Assembly (NCBI GenBank): GCA_964371615.1
Contig: CAYJMS010000001.1
Location: 186,001 to 250,000, forward strand
Length of the DNA: 64,000 nt
Reading direction: 5' to 3'
DNA from: SpSt-333 sp964371615
GTDB taxonomy: Bacteria; Bacteroidota; Ignavibacteria; UBA10030; UBA8401
Every line of letters begins with the position of its first letter. Within the stretch, counting starts at the first letter, position 1. A model generated the notes under the pieces. It saw only the letters and a program-made list of their open reading frames with translations, did not search any database and had not been told where the DNA came from. Shown in pieces: positions 24,220-33,341 of this stretch. The position numbers and the translations under genes are program-made.

Positions 24220-25638
24220 TTAATAAGCATCTTTCCCAAAAATCACCGCATGCACCGTCTTTAAGATGATTTTAAGATCGAACACCAGCGACCAATTTTC
24301 CACATAATAGATATCGTATTTGGTCCGCTCTTCAATCGGTGCGTCGCCGCGGAGTCCGTTCACCTGCGCCCAGCCGGTCATGCCGGTCTTTACACGGTGC
24401 CGCTCAAGATAACGGGGAATACTGCTGCGGAATTGCTCCACAAAAAAGGGGCGCTCTGGCCGCGGTCCGACGATGCTCATATCGCCGACGAGTACGTTCC
24501 AGAACTGGGGCAGTTCATCGAGGCTGGTCCGCCGTAATAATTTCCCGATCCATGTTTTCCGGTCGTCGCCGGGTGTGCTCCGTTTCGGCCCGGTCTCTTT
24601 TTCTGCGTCCACTTTCATCGAGCGGAATTTCAGCAGGGGAAATTTCACTCCGTCCAGCCCGATCCGCTCCTGCACGTACATCACCGGTCCCGGCGATGTA
24701 AGCTTGATGATCAACGCGATCAGTACCATAAAAGGAAATGCCAGCAGCAGAACGACGGCGGAAAAAGCAACGTCGAAACTGCGCTTGATAATACGAGTCC
24801 AGGTGGACATGGCGATATCTTTGACTTTGATGAACGGAATCCCGTGAATTTCCTGGATACGGACACGGCTGGTCAGCATTTCGAGCAGATCGGGAACCAT
24901 CATAAACTCTACATTCTTTCCTTCCGTTTCGCGGAGCATTGACATCAACAGTTCCTGTTCGTTATGCGACAACGCGATCAAAACGCTCTGTATCCGGAGA
25001 GGGACTATGTCGCTTGCAAGTTTGGACGGATCGCCGAGATGGCGAATAGCGGCAAGAGAGGATCCGTTGCCGGCGGAATGTTCCGCATAATATCCCAGTA
25101 CCTCATAGCCGAAAACGGGATTCTGTGCGAAGAGCGATGCAATTTGTTCCGCTGTTTTCGTGTTGCCGACAATCACCACCGATTTCAGTTCCCGTCCCTT
25201 GCGGTATAATGATTTTTCGAACTCCATCACCAGAAACCGGCCAACGGTGACAGTGGAGATGGAAGTGAGCCAGAGGAGAATGAAAACGCCGCGGGAGAAG
25301 GAGAATTCCCGGTAAAAGAACGTCGCGCTCATCATAATCATCATGGAGATGGTAATGAGCCGAACGGTGGCAAAAAATTCGTCGCTGAGATGGATATTCC
25401 GCCGCGTTTCGTACATCTTTCGCTGCTGGAACACCAGCAGGAACACCGGGATGAAGACCAGAGATGCGATCACATAACTGCAGAGTGACGGGATACCGAG
25501 TGTTACCTCAAAATATTCCGTCAGAGGTGAATAGAAGCGGAGCCAGTACGACAGGAGGAATGCCGCTTCGAACGCGACGACATCCGAAAGCACGGTCAGA
25601 AACGGGATTAAAAAATCGTTACGGCGCGGTTTGGTCAT
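24220..25638 (-). CDS. Polyprenyl-phosphate sugar-1-phosphate transferase (WbaP/WcaJ-type, exopolysaccharide initiation)
   Basis: A 472-aa inner-membrane enzyme that transfers a sugar-1-phosphate, commonly glucose or galactose, to undecaprenyl phosphate as the first step of exopolysaccharide or capsule synthesis. The N-terminal half has four to five transmembrane helices (VVAFEAAFLLSYWLRFY, LCSYVIASLVFIPVFLLVFQ and following) and a CoA-binding-like Rossmann part (SVVIVGNTKTAEQIA). The C-terminal third is the catalytic sugar-transferase domain: KRSFDVAFSAVVLLLAFPFM, PGPVMYVQERIG, KFRSM, TSLDELPQFWNVLVGDMS, GPRPE, and GWAQVNG, all conserved. The ATG at 25636-25638 overlaps the end of the following - strand gene by 20 bp. 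No glycosyltransferase operon surrounds it, so it may serve a dispersed pathway. Confidence 0.9.
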   Translation of the reverse strand: MTKPRRNDFLIPFLTVLSDVVAFEAAFLLSYWLRFYSPLTEYFEVTLGIPSLCSYVIASLVFIPVFLLVFQQRKMYETRRNIHLSDEFFATVRLITISMMIMMSATFFYREFSFSRGVFILLWLTSISTVTVGRFLVMEFEKSLYRKGRELKSVVIVGNTKTAEQIASLFAQNPVFGYEVLGYYAEHSAGNGSSLAAIRHLGDPSKLASDIVPLRIQSVLIALSHNEQELLMSMLRETEGKNVEFMMVPDLLEMLTSRVRIQEIHGIPFIKVKDIAMSTWTRIIKRSFDVAFSAVVLLLAFPFMVLIALIIKLTSPGPVMYVQERIGLDGVKFPLLKFRSMKVDAEKETGPKRSTPGDDRKTWIGKLLRRTSLDELPQFWNVLVGDMSIVGPRPERPFFVEQFRSSIPRYLERHRVKTGMTGWAQVNGLRGDAPIEERTKYDIYYVENWSLVFDLKIILKTVHAVIFGKDAY

Positions 25639-26947
25639 GCGGTACCACGGGCTTCTTTTTGGTGATCATTAATTTGTCGATTCGGTTGCCGTCCATATCC
25701 ATCACCTCGATTCGCAGGTCGCGCCAGGTGAAGAATTGCCCCGACCGCGGAATCTTTCCCATTTGATTAATGACAAATCCGGCGATGGTCTGATAGTTGC
25801 CGGTCTCTTCTTCGGTCAGCGAATCGATGCCGAACAGTTCCCTGAATTCATCGATCAGCACCGCGCCGTCCATTAAGTAGGAACCATCCTCACGCTGCAC
25901 AACCGGTGGATCGGATTTGTCTTCTTCGTCAAGCTCATCGCCGACGACCGCTTTCAGGATGTCGTTCAGCGTAATCAATCCCTGGATTCCTCCGTACTCG
26001 TCCACCAAAAACGCGAAGTGGACTCCCGTTCGTTTAAATTGCTCGATCAACTGCACGACCGGCATATTTTCCACTACATACAGCGGCTTCCGCACGCATT
26101 TTTCGAGGGAGAACGGATTGCCGGCAATGGCATTGGAAAAAAGTTCCTTGATATGAACCACGCCGAGAATATTGTCCACCGTGCCGGCGCACACCGGAAA
26201 GAAGGAATGTGAACTCTCCCTGATTCTCTTAATATTTTCTTCCTTTGGATCTTCCGTATCGAGCCAGATGATGTCGGTGCGGGGGGTCATCAACGCGTTC
26301 ACCCGTTTGTCTCCCAGACGGAACACCCGCTCGACCATTTCCTGTTCCATTTCGTTAAACGTCCCCGCTTTGGTCCCTTCTTCCATCATCACTTTTATTT
26401 CCTCTTCGGTCACCGATGGGGAAGCAACGCCGATAAGTCCGAAACTCCGTATGACGATGCTCGAAGAAAAACTCAGCAGCCGCACGAACGGGTACATGAC
26501 CGTGGAGAGCGTACGCAGCGGTATTGCCATGAACATGGCCACCCGTTCGGGATTTTTTAAAGCAAGTTGTTTCGGAATCAATTCGCCGATCACGATCGAA
26601 AAAAAAGTGATCGGAATAACGACGATGATAAGCGACAGTATTTCCGCATACTGGCTCACAAACGGAAACCCCAGCAGCCAGATTTTAATGGACTCGGACA
26701 GTGTCACGCCTCCCACGGCGCCGGCAAGAATTCCCACCAGCGTAATGCCGATCTGTACGGTTGAGAGAAAATGTTCCGGATTATTTGCCAGATCCAGAGC
26801 GATCTTTGCGTTGGTGTTCCCCTTGTTGACAAGATGCTGCAGCCGTGCCTTGCGGGATGACACAACCGCAATTTCCGACAGTGCGAAGACACCGTTAAGA
26901 AGAATGAGTAGAAATATTCCCAGGATCTCGAATGAATATTGCATCAT
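25619..26947 (-). CDS. CorC/HlyC-type CBS-domain transporter (DUF21)
   Basis: A 442-aa protein of the CorC/YhdP/TlyC family: a DUF21 membrane domain with about four helices (ILGIFLLILLNGVFALSEIA, SLIIVVIPITFFSIVIGEL with the conserved GELIPK), then two CBS domains (MTPRTDIIWLDTEDPKEEN; LYVVENMPVVQLIEQFKRTG) and the C-terminal CorC_HlyC domain (VDEYGGIQGLITLNDILKAV, LIDEFRELFGI, TIAGFVINQMGKIPRSGQ). Members are linked to magnesium and cobalt efflux; the name hemolysin is historical. It lies upstream of, and overlaps by 20 bp, the sugar transferase gene, so the two form a short - strand operon. Confidence 0.92.
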   Translation of the reverse strand: MMQYSFEILGIFLLILLNGVFALSEIAVVSSRKARLQHLVNKGNTNAKIALDLANNPEHFLSTVQIGITLVGILAGAVGGVTLSESIKIWLLGFPFVSQYAEILSLIIVVIPITFFSIVIGELIPKQLALKNPERVAMFMAIPLRTLSTVMYPFVRLLSFSSSIVIRSFGLIGVASPSVTEEEIKVMMEEGTKAGTFNEMEQEMVERVFRLGDKRVNALMTPRTDIIWLDTEDPKEENIKRIRESSHSFFPVCAGTVDNILGVVHIKELFSNAIAGNPFSLEKCVRKPLYVVENMPVVQLIEQFKRTGVHFAFLVDEYGGIQGLITLNDILKAVVGDELDEEDKSDPPVVQREDGSYLMDGAVLIDEFRELFGIDSLTEEETGNYQTIAGFVINQMGKIPRSGQFFTWRDLRIEVMDMDGNRIDKLMITKKKPVVPHDQTAP

Positions 26948-27011
26948 AATGAGAGAAAAATACTAACAACTGAGGAGAAATAAAAATTAGAAGCTATCTC
27001 AATAAATGATT

Positions 27012-27114
27012 GTCATTGCGAGGGAGTCTGTCGAACGACAGACGACCGAAGCAATCTTTTCACGATTTAATGAGAAAAACGAGATTGCTTCGCCAAAATA
27101 CGGCTCGCAATGAC
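27012..27114. repeat. 103-bp palindromic repeat (GTCATTGCGAG ... CTCGCAATGAC)
   Basis: Terminal GTCATTGCGAG (27012-27022) and CTCGCAATGAC (27104-27114) are inverted repeats, with inner GAAGCAATCT and AGATTGCTTC. The same class with a different core is at 57664-57767. It carries no ORF and is likely a non-autonomous MITE-like or REP-type element of a kind seen in many genomes. Confidence 0.75.
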
Positions 27115-27166
27115 GTTGATAAGGGTTTTTTGAGAAGGATTATGTGTGATCTGCAGTTAACCGTTC

Positions 27167-27198
27167 TTTGTATAAACAGCGAAGATTTCGTATTTTTG
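27167..27198 (+). promoter_or_regulatory. Bacteroidota-type promoter for the GH94 gene
   Basis: TTTG at 27167-27170, a spacer of exactly 20 nt and TATTTTTG at 27191-27198, an exact match to TAnnTTTG. Transcription should begin near 27205, which rules out the upstream in-frame ATG at 27168 as the start and supports ATG 27231. Confidence 0.75.
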
Positions 27199-27230
27199 AA
27201 CCGAAATTATCCTTTACGAATGAAATAATT

Positions 27231-29663
27231 ATGAACAAATACGGGCATTTCTCCGACGACTCACGCGAATTTATCATCACCGATCCCCGCACACCCTCCC
27301 CCTGGATCAATTATATGTGGAACCATGAAGGATATGTGGGACTGGTCAGCCATTGCGGCGGCGGGTACAGTTACTACCTCTCTCCGCGTGACAACCGATT
27401 GACACGGTTCCGGTACAATGCATTGCCGTGGGACCAGCCGGGAAGGTATATCTATATTAGAGACAACGCCTCGGAAAAATACTGGTCTCTCAGCTGGGGT
27501 CCGACCGTGAATGAACAATACGATCTGTATGAATGCCGTCACGGACAGGGATACACCACCATCGTCACCGAAGTAAACGGTGTACGGGGAACGCTGACCT
27601 ATTTTGTTCCGCGCAAAGGACGCGCCGAGATCTGGCTGGTGAACATCGAGAATATTTCCGCGGCAAAAAAAGTGCTGAGCATTTACAGCTATGCGGAACT
27701 GCTGATGGGAAACGCACTGAACGATCTGGTGAACCAATGCAACGACAAGCATTTCAGCGATGTCTATTATAACCGGCAGGTGCAGGCGCTGCTCTGCACC
27801 CGGCGGTATTGGATGAACAACCGCGGCGTGAGCGTCAACCAGCCGAACCAATCGTGGCCGTACTTCCTGTATTTCGGCACTTCATTGCCGGTTTCCCGAT
27901 TCGACGGATCGAAAGATGCATTCATCGGCCGATGGCGCGGCGACGGGAATCCCGAAGCGGTGGAGAAAGGGAGTTGCTTCAATACGGAGATCACCGCCGG
28001 CGATCCGTGCGCGGCATTGCAATCGGAACTGACGCTGAATCCCGGACAGAACATTGAATTTTCCGTGGTGATGGGACTGGCGGAGAAACCGTCGCTGAAT
28101 TCGAACGATCGGCTGACGTCGAAAATGAAGAAACCGTTCGCCGAAACGAAGAAGACATTGTCATACTACCGTTCCATTCCCAACTGCAAAAAAGAATTGG
28201 AAGAAGTGAAACGGTATTGGTCCGATCATCTCTCCTCCATGCAGGTGAACACACCCGATGTAACATTCAACACGATGATCAATGTCTGGAACCGGTACCA
28301 GACTGCGGTGACATTCGATATGGCGAGAAATTCCGGTTACTATCACGGCGGATTGTTGTTCGGTACCGGTATACGGGACCAGATGCAGGATATGTGGGGG
28401 CCGCTGCTGTCGGAACCGCTGCGGGTGAAAGAACGAATCAAGGAAGTGGCAGGCTATCAATTCTCCAACGGCAGCACGCTCCATAACTTTTTCCGCCTGA
28501 CGAAGCACGGCGAAAAGACGGGGCACAGCGATACGCCGCAATGGCTTCCTGTCGGCGTGATGATGTATCTGAAAGAGACCGGCGATCTGAAATTTTTAAA
28601 GGAGAAAGTGCCGTACTATGACAAGGGAGTGGGCACAATTGAAGAGCATGTCTGCCGTGCACTGGATTACGTGATCGGCGATCTGACGAAACGGAATCTT
28701 CCGAAGTTCGGCCCCGGAGATTGGAACGATACGCTCGACTACGTAGGGCGCGGCGGCAAGGGAGAGACGACGTGGGGAGCGGGATTTCTCTGTTATAATC
28801 TGCTCGGCGCCGTGGAACTGTTTGACCGCCTCGGCAAAAAAAATCTCGTAAAGAAATATCAAGGATGGTACGCCAAGATTAAAACGGCAATGAACAAATA
28901 TGCCTGGGACGGCGAATGGTACGTGCGCGGATTCAAGGATAACGGCGATGCGATCGGATCGAGGAAGAATAAAGAAGGGAAGATCTTCGTCGAACCGCAG
29001 CCGTGGGCGGTGCTGTCGGGGATCGCCGACGCAAAACGCTCGGAGATCGTTTTGAATTCGGTGAAGAAGCATCTCGATACGGAAAAGGGTGTGAAGATTC
29101 TTCATCCCGCTTACACGAAAGTCGATACGAGTATCGGACTTGCAACACGCTGTGTGCCGGGGAAAAAGGAAAATGCGGCGATCTTCAATCACGCCTCGAG
29201 CTGGGTCATCACCGCCGAACTGATGCTGGGGCGCGGCGACCGCGCGTGGGATATCTACAAAAAAATGATGCCGCCGAATTCCGGCAGGGATTCCGACATT
29301 ATGACGACTGAACCGTACGTCTATTCGGAATATCTCACGAGTCCCGACCACGAAACATTCGGCCAGGCGAGCCATTCCTGGCTGACCGGATCGGCGGTAT
29401 GGATGTACCGCAATGCGACCGACTGGCTGATAGGATTAAAACCGACATACGACGGATTAATGATCGATCCGTGCGTGCCGTCGGAGTGGAAAGAATTTTC
29501 CGCACAGCGAAGATTTCGCGGAACGACCTATGCGATATCTTTTGAGAATCCGAACGGAAAGAATAAAGGCATTAAAGAGATTTTTGTGGACGGGGTAAAA
29601 ATAAAAGGAAACATTCTTCCCTTGAAAAAGAAGCAGTACGCGGTTCGGGTGGTGATGGGATGA
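27231..29663 (+). CDS. Glycoside hydrolase family 94 phosphorylase (cellobiose/chitobiose phosphorylase type)
   Basis: An 810-aa cytoplasmic enzyme that cleaves beta-linked disaccharides with inorganic phosphate, giving a sugar-1-phosphate. The start is ATG 27231, 32 nt after the promoter. The N-terminal part carries the family signature (YGHFSDD, REFIITDPRTPSPWINYM, GGGYSYYLSP, RYIYIRDN). The catalytic Asp is in PGDWNDTLDY (Asp497), followed by GKGETTWGAGFLCYNL; the sugar pocket includes LFGTGIRDQMQD and WLPVGVMMYLKETGDLKFL. The C-terminal jelly-roll ends with RGTTYAISFENPNG. Length (about 800 aa) fits cellobiose, cellobionate, laminaribiose or diacetylchitobiose phosphorylase; which one is not decidable by eye. 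It has no transporter or kinase neighbours. Confidence 0.9.
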   Translation: MNKYGHFSDDSREFIITDPRTPSPWINYMWNHEGYVGLVSHCGGGYSYYLSPRDNRLTRFRYNALPWDQPGRYIYIRDNASEKYWSLSWGPTVNEQYDLYECRHGQGYTTIVTEVNGVRGTLTYFVPRKGRAEIWLVNIENISAAKKVLSIYSYAELLMGNALNDLVNQCNDKHFSDVYYNRQVQALLCTRRYWMNNRGVSVNQPNQSWPYFLYFGTSLPVSRFDGSKDAFIGRWRGDGNPEAVEKGSCFNTEITAGDPCAALQSELTLNPGQNIEFSVVMGLAEKPSLNSNDRLTSKMKKPFAETKKTLSYYRSIPNCKKELEEVKRYWSDHLSSMQVNTPDVTFNTMINVWNRYQTAVTFDMARNSGYYHGGLLFGTGIRDQMQDMWGPLLSEPLRVKERIKEVAGYQFSNGSTLHNFFRLTKHGEKTGHSDTPQWLPVGVMMYLKETGDLKFLKEKVPYYDKGVGTIEEHVCRALDYVIGDLTKRNLPKFGPGDWNDTLDYVGRGGKGETTWGAGFLCYNLLGAVELFDRLGKKNLVKKYQGWYAKIKTAMNKYAWDGEWYVRGFKDNGDAIGSRKNKEGKIFVEPQPWAVLSGIADAKRSEIVLNSVKKHLDTEKGVKILHPAYTKVDTSIGLATRCVPGKKENAAIFNHASSWVITAELMLGRGDRAWDIYKKMMPPNSGRDSDIMTTEPYVYSEYLTSPDHETFGQASHSWLTGSAVWMYRNATDWLIGLKPTYDGLMIDPCVPSEWKEFSAQRRFRGTTYAISFENPNGKNKGIKEIFVDGVKIKGNILPLKKKQYAVRVVMG

Positions 29664-29672
29664 TAGTATTGC

Positions 29673-29727
29673 AGATTTCCGAAGTCTTAAAGACTTCGGA
29701 AATCACTATAGACTTCGGAAGTCATTT
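29673..29727. repeat. Palindrome, TTTCCGAAGTC/GACTTCGGAAA
   Basis: A hairpin GATTTCCGAAGTC...GACTTCGGAAATC followed by a further GACTTCGGAAGTC. The same family, ACTTCCGAAGTC-GACTTCGGAAGT, lies after coaX at 47169-47199. It separates the GH94 gene from the converging gene and may end transcription of both. Confidence 0.7.
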
Positions 29728-29731
29728 TTAA

Positions 29732-30718
29732 TTACATCCACTTATTATCCAGATACCACTTCACCGTTTCACGGATTCCATCCTCCAGCGATACTTCCTG
29801 CTTGTATCCCAGTTCCTTCTTCGCTTTCGAAATATCGCAGCACCAGTTATCCTGCGTCAGATCGTAGGCCTTTTCGAAATTTAAAACGGAAGGCTTTGCT
29901 TTGAATGTGGAGAGGAATCCCGAAATGCCTGCAATGACAAACACGAGCGGTTTGGGAACACGCACGCGGAATAATTTTTTGTTGAGAACGCTTTTGGTAA
30001 TAAAACCGATCTCGCTCCAGGTATAATACTGTTCGCTGCCGAGAAAATAAATTTGTCCGTTTGCGATTTCCCTTTCGCCGGCAAGGATAATTCCCGTTAC
30101 CAGGTCGGTGGAGTGAACCAAACTGACGTACGTGTCATGGAAACCGATGAGGAGTTCCAGTCCCATATACGCCGACTTGAAATAATCGAACGTTGCCGTA
30201 TCCCTCGGGCCGTACACCGCCGAGACACGCAGAATCGTTACCGGAATACGCTCCTTGAATTTCAACACTTCCTGTTCCGACGCCAGCTTGCTCTTTCCGT
30301 ATGTCGTAAGGGGATTGGGCGTGACGGATTCGTTTACCGGCGTCGTACCGCTTCCCGGCCCCACGGCGGTCTGGCTGCTGATATGGATGAATTTTTTCAC
30401 CTGCGGATTTACCCGTGCAACGGCTTCAATCACATTTTTGGTCCCGATCTGATTGAAGCGGAAGAAATCCTCTTTAGACTTTGCCGCCACAGCACCGGCA
30501 ACATGGTAGACATACTGCGCTCCTTTAATCCCGTTCTCAAGAGCGGCGATGGAGAAGAGATCCCCTTCAAATATTTCCACGGGAAGGTCCTTCAGAAATC
30601 CCGGTCGTTTCGGATTCCGGACGAGACAGCGGACATGATATCCTTTGGAAAGGAGCCGTTCGACAAGATGACTTCCGATGAAGCCTGTGGCTCCGGTAAC
30701 AAATGCGATAGGTTTCAT
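29732..30718 (-). CDS. NAD-dependent epimerase/dehydratase-type reductase (candidate ceramide-pathway CerR)
   Basis: A 328-aa extended short-chain dehydrogenase, ATG at 30716-30718. It has the nucleotide-binding GATGFIG motif (residues 8-14) and a YGKSK active-site motif (YxxxK); the substrate domain ends with GYKQEVSLEDGIRETVKWYL. It lies divergently 144 bp from a serine-palmitoyltransferase-like gene. In Caulobacter, the ceramide reductase CerR is such an epimerase-like protein acting on the keto intermediate. That link is inference from family and position; other NAD-dependent roles such as lipid or sugar reduction are possible. Confidence 0.7.
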   Translation of the reverse strand: MKPIAFVTGATGFIGSHLVERLLSKGYHVRCLVRNPKRPGFLKDLPVEIFEGDLFSIAALENGIKGAQYVYHVAGAVAAKSKEDFFRFNQIGTKNVIEAVARVNPQVKKFIHISSQTAVGPGSGTTPVNESVTPNPLTTYGKSKLASEQEVLKFKERIPVTILRVSAVYGPRDTATFDYFKSAYMGLELLIGFHDTYVSLVHSTDLVTGIILAGEREIANGQIYFLGSEQYYTWSEIGFITKSVLNKKLFRVRVPKPLVFVIAGISGFLSTFKAKPSVLNFEKAYDLTQDNWCCDISKAKKELGYKQEVSLEDGIRETVKWYLDNKWM

Positions 30719-30862
30719 AGTAATGCCGAGTAGTCGTGGAGATGAACAGTTGCACGGTAATGTACTTGTTTTTTCTTGATTGTGCACGGATTACTTCATT
30801 GCATTTCGTGCCATGTTCAGGTATATTCAAAGCGTTCTATTTACCACGAAGGAGTCGTTCCC

Positions 30863-32059
30863 TTGGATCTATTTGACAAATGCACAGCATTCACCCGCGC
30901 CGATGAAGTGAAAGCGGCCGGGCTCTATCCTTATTTCCGTCCCATCGAAGCTAACGAAGGTCCCATCGTCGAAATGGCGGGCCGTAAGATTATTATGGCA
31001 GGATCGAATAATTATCTCGGCTTGACCGCTCATCCCAAAGTCAAAGAAGCGGCGATCAATGCCATTAAAAAGTACGGCACCGGCTGTTCCGGTTCCCGGT
31101 ATCTCACCGGCACCATCGATCTGCATGTGGAGCTCGAAGCGCGCCTTGCGAAGTTTCTCGGATACGAAGACTGCCTGTTGATCAGCACCGGGTATCAAAC
31201 CGCGCAAGCGGTGATCCCGACACTTGTGCAGCGGGGAGAATACATTGTGTCGGACAAAGACAATCACGCATGCATCGTGATGGCGAATATGCAGGCGCTC
31301 GGTATGACTGCCGAAGTGGTCCGGTATAAGCATAACGACATGAAACATCTGGAGTCTGTCCTTTCGAAATTGCCGATGGATTCCGGAAAGCTGATCGTTA
31401 CGGACGGCGTCTTCAGCACGAGCGGCGAAGTGGTGGATCTGCCGTCGCTGGTCGCCCTTGCAAAAAAATACAACGCAAAGATTATGGTGGACGATGCGCA
31501 TGCAACGGGAGTGATCGGTGTGGGAGGCCGCGGCACGGCGAGCAAATTCGGCCTGACCAAGGATACCGATATTACGATGGGAACGTTCAGCAAATCGTTC
31601 GCGTCGCTCGGCGGTTTCATCGCCTCGAAGCATTCCGTGATCAACTATATCAAGCATAGTTCCCCCGCGCTTATTTTCAGCGCCAGTCCCACGCCCGCCT
31701 CGGTGGCCGCGGCGCTGGCGGCTTTGGATATTATGGAAGCACAGCCCGAACTGGTGGACAAACTGCACGCCAATGCCAACCGCGTCCGGAACGGGCTGCG
31801 GGGGCTCGGATTCAATGCCATCGGCCAGCCCGAAACGGGCATCGTCTCCGTCATCATCGGCGATACGGAAAAAACGCTGATTTTTACCAAGGAATTGTTC
31901 GACGCCGGCGTATTTGTGAACGCGTTTGTCCGTCCGGGCGTCCCGCCGGGAATGGAAATGCTCCGCACCAGCTACATGGCATCGCATGAAAATGAACATC
32001 TCGACAAGATCGTCGAAATTTTTTCTGTTGTCGGGAAAAAACTCGGCGTCATTGGTTGA
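30863..32059 (+). CDS. Serine palmitoyltransferase-like PLP enzyme (alpha-oxoamine synthase)
   Basis: A 398-aa PLP-dependent enzyme condensing an amino acid with acyl-CoA/ACP, start TTG 30863 with GGAG 8 nt upstream; the longer frame from 30776 is rejected. The PLP lysine is in TFSKSFASLGG (Lys244); DDAHATG (210-216) and the stacking His in DKDNHAC (His135) are present, as is NNYLGLTAHP. This subfamily covers 8-amino-7-oxononanoate synthase, 2-amino-3-ketobutyrate ligase and bacterial serine palmitoyltransferase. The neighbours (epimerase-like reductase, GNAT acyltransferase) and the lack of other biotin genes favour serine palmitoyltransferase, the first step of sphingolipid synthesis. Confidence 0.8.
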   Translation: MDLFDKCTAFTRADEVKAAGLYPYFRPIEANEGPIVEMAGRKIIMAGSNNYLGLTAHPKVKEAAINAIKKYGTGCSGSRYLTGTIDLHVELEARLAKFLGYEDCLLISTGYQTAQAVIPTLVQRGEYIVSDKDNHACIVMANMQALGMTAEVVRYKHNDMKHLESVLSKLPMDSGKLIVTDGVFSTSGEVVDLPSLVALAKKYNAKIMVDDAHATGVIGVGGRGTASKFGLTKDTDITMGTFSKSFASLGGFIASKHSVINYIKHSSPALIFSASPTPASVAAALAALDIMEAQPELVDKLHANANRVRNGLRGLGFNAIGQPETGIVSVIIGDTEKTLIFTKELFDAGVFVNAFVRPGVPPGMEMLRTSYMASHENEHLDKIVEIFSVVGKKLGVIG

Positions 32060-32077
32060 GGCCGATTAGGTACGACA

Positions 32078-32116
32078 AACCACGCCGAAAGGAAAACTTT
32101 TTGCGTGGTTTTTTTA
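32078..32116 (+). terminator. Rho-independent terminator
   Basis: AACCACGC (32078-32085) and GCGTGGTT (32103-32110) form a stem, followed by TTTTTT. It lies between the SPT-like and the acyltransferase genes; the loop has pyrimidine/purine-rich text, so partial read-through is possible. Confidence 0.75.
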
Positions 32117-32131
32117 TTGGAGGATGACCCT

Positions 32132-33253
32132 ATGTCCACATTCACCGTCCGGCCTGTCCGCACAAAACAGGATGAAAAGAAGTTCATCGATTTTCTCTAT
32201 ACGCATTATAAGGGAGACATGAATTTTGCCCCGCCGCTCAGGATGGACCGCGAAAAACTGATTGACAAGAAGAAGAATCCGTTCTATAAACATTCCGACA
32301 TGGAGTTGTTTATCGCCGAACGCGACGGCGCAGTCATCGGCCGGATCGGCGGTATTGTGAATTACAATCACAACAAGGAGCACAGCGATAAGGTAGGATT
32401 CTTCGGATTCTTCGAATGCGTGAATGAGCAACCGGTGGCCGATGCGTTGCTGGATGAGGCGAAGAAGTTCGTGCTGTCCAAAGGAATGGATACATTCCGC
32501 GGCCCGGCAAATCCTTCCGTGAACGACGAGTACGGATTGCTCATCGAAGGATTCGATTCACCCGCCACGATTCTGATGACCTATAATCCACCGTATTACG
32601 CAACATTGTTCGAAACCTACGGGCTGAAAAAAGAAAAAGATCTCTTTGCATGGATCCTGTCGCAGGAGACGGTGTACACCGACAAGATGAACCGCGCTAA
32701 CGAGATCGTGAAGCAGCGAAGCGGTGTCTCCATCCGTCCGATCAACATGAAGGATTTTGCGCACGAAGTGACGTTGTTGAAGGCAGTCTATAATTCGGCG
32801 TGGGAGAAGAACTGGGGCGCCGTGCCGATGACCGATGCGGAATTCGATTTTCTGGCTGCCGATCTGAAACAGATTGTCGAGCCCGAACTGGTGCTCATCG
32901 CTGAAATGAAAGGGAAAGTGATCGGTTTCGGATTGTCGCTTCCCGATATCAACCGCGCACTGGTCTATAATAGAAACGGCGGATTGATCGGCGGACTCTG
33001 GCATATGTTCACCAAAAAGAAAAAGATCGACCTTGTCCGGATCATCGTTCTGGGTGTGATTGAAGAGGCCAGGAATACCGGTGCGGCCGGTCTGTTATTC
33101 TTTGAGACCGCTGTCCGCGCAAAGAAACTCGGATATAAATACGGCGAGGCAAGCTGGGTGCTGGAAGACAATGTGATGATGAACCGTGCCGCCCAGGCGA
33201 TGCAGGGAAAAGCGTATAAAAAATACCGGATCTATCAGCAGCCGATCGGTTGA
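32132..33253 (+). CDS. GNAT-fold acyltransferase-like protein (candidate bacterial ceramide synthase)
   Basis: A 373-aa protein, ATG 32132 with GGAGG 8 nt upstream. It belongs to the broad set of large GNAT-like proteins related to E. coli YghO: an N-terminal part (VRPVRTKQDEKKFIDFLYTHY, with NFAPPLRMDREKLID), GRIGGIVNYNHN, GFFGFFECVNE, a central FRGPANPSVNDEYGLLIEGF and a C-terminal GNAT-type part (AGLLFFETAVRAKKLGYKYGEASWVLEDNVMMNRA). In Caulobacter the ceramide synthase bCerS is a GNAT-family N-acyltransferase. Together with the SPT-like and reductase genes this suggests an N-acylation step in ceramide formation. The assignment is by family resemblance and context only. Confidence 0.68.
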   Translation: MSTFTVRPVRTKQDEKKFIDFLYTHYKGDMNFAPPLRMDREKLIDKKKNPFYKHSDMELFIAERDGAVIGRIGGIVNYNHNKEHSDKVGFFGFFECVNEQPVADALLDEAKKFVLSKGMDTFRGPANPSVNDEYGLLIEGFDSPATILMTYNPPYYATLFETYGLKKEKDLFAWILSQETVYTDKMNRANEIVKQRSGVSIRPINMKDFAHEVTLLKAVYNSAWEKNWGAVPMTDAEFDFLAADLKQIVEPELVLIAEMKGKVIGFGLSLPDINRALVYNRNGGLIGGLWHMFTKKKKIDLVRIIVLGVIEEARNTGAAGLLFFETAVRAKKLGYKYGEASWVLEDNVMMNRAAQAMQGKAYKKYRIYQQPIG

Positions 33254-33341
33254 AATAAATCCCTTGCGGGTAGATTACAAATAAAGTTCTTTGTATTTTA
33301 CCTCATACTACTCTACCCTCAGAATAAGCGAAGGAATACTC

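Noticed and set aside
27168..27230. Upstream start of the GH94 gene
   Set aside because: The in-frame ATG at 27168 overlaps the -33 box and precedes the expected transcript start.
30869..31999. 376-aa open frame on the - strand
   Set aside because: Antisense to the well-supported PLP enzyme; no domain, no start context.
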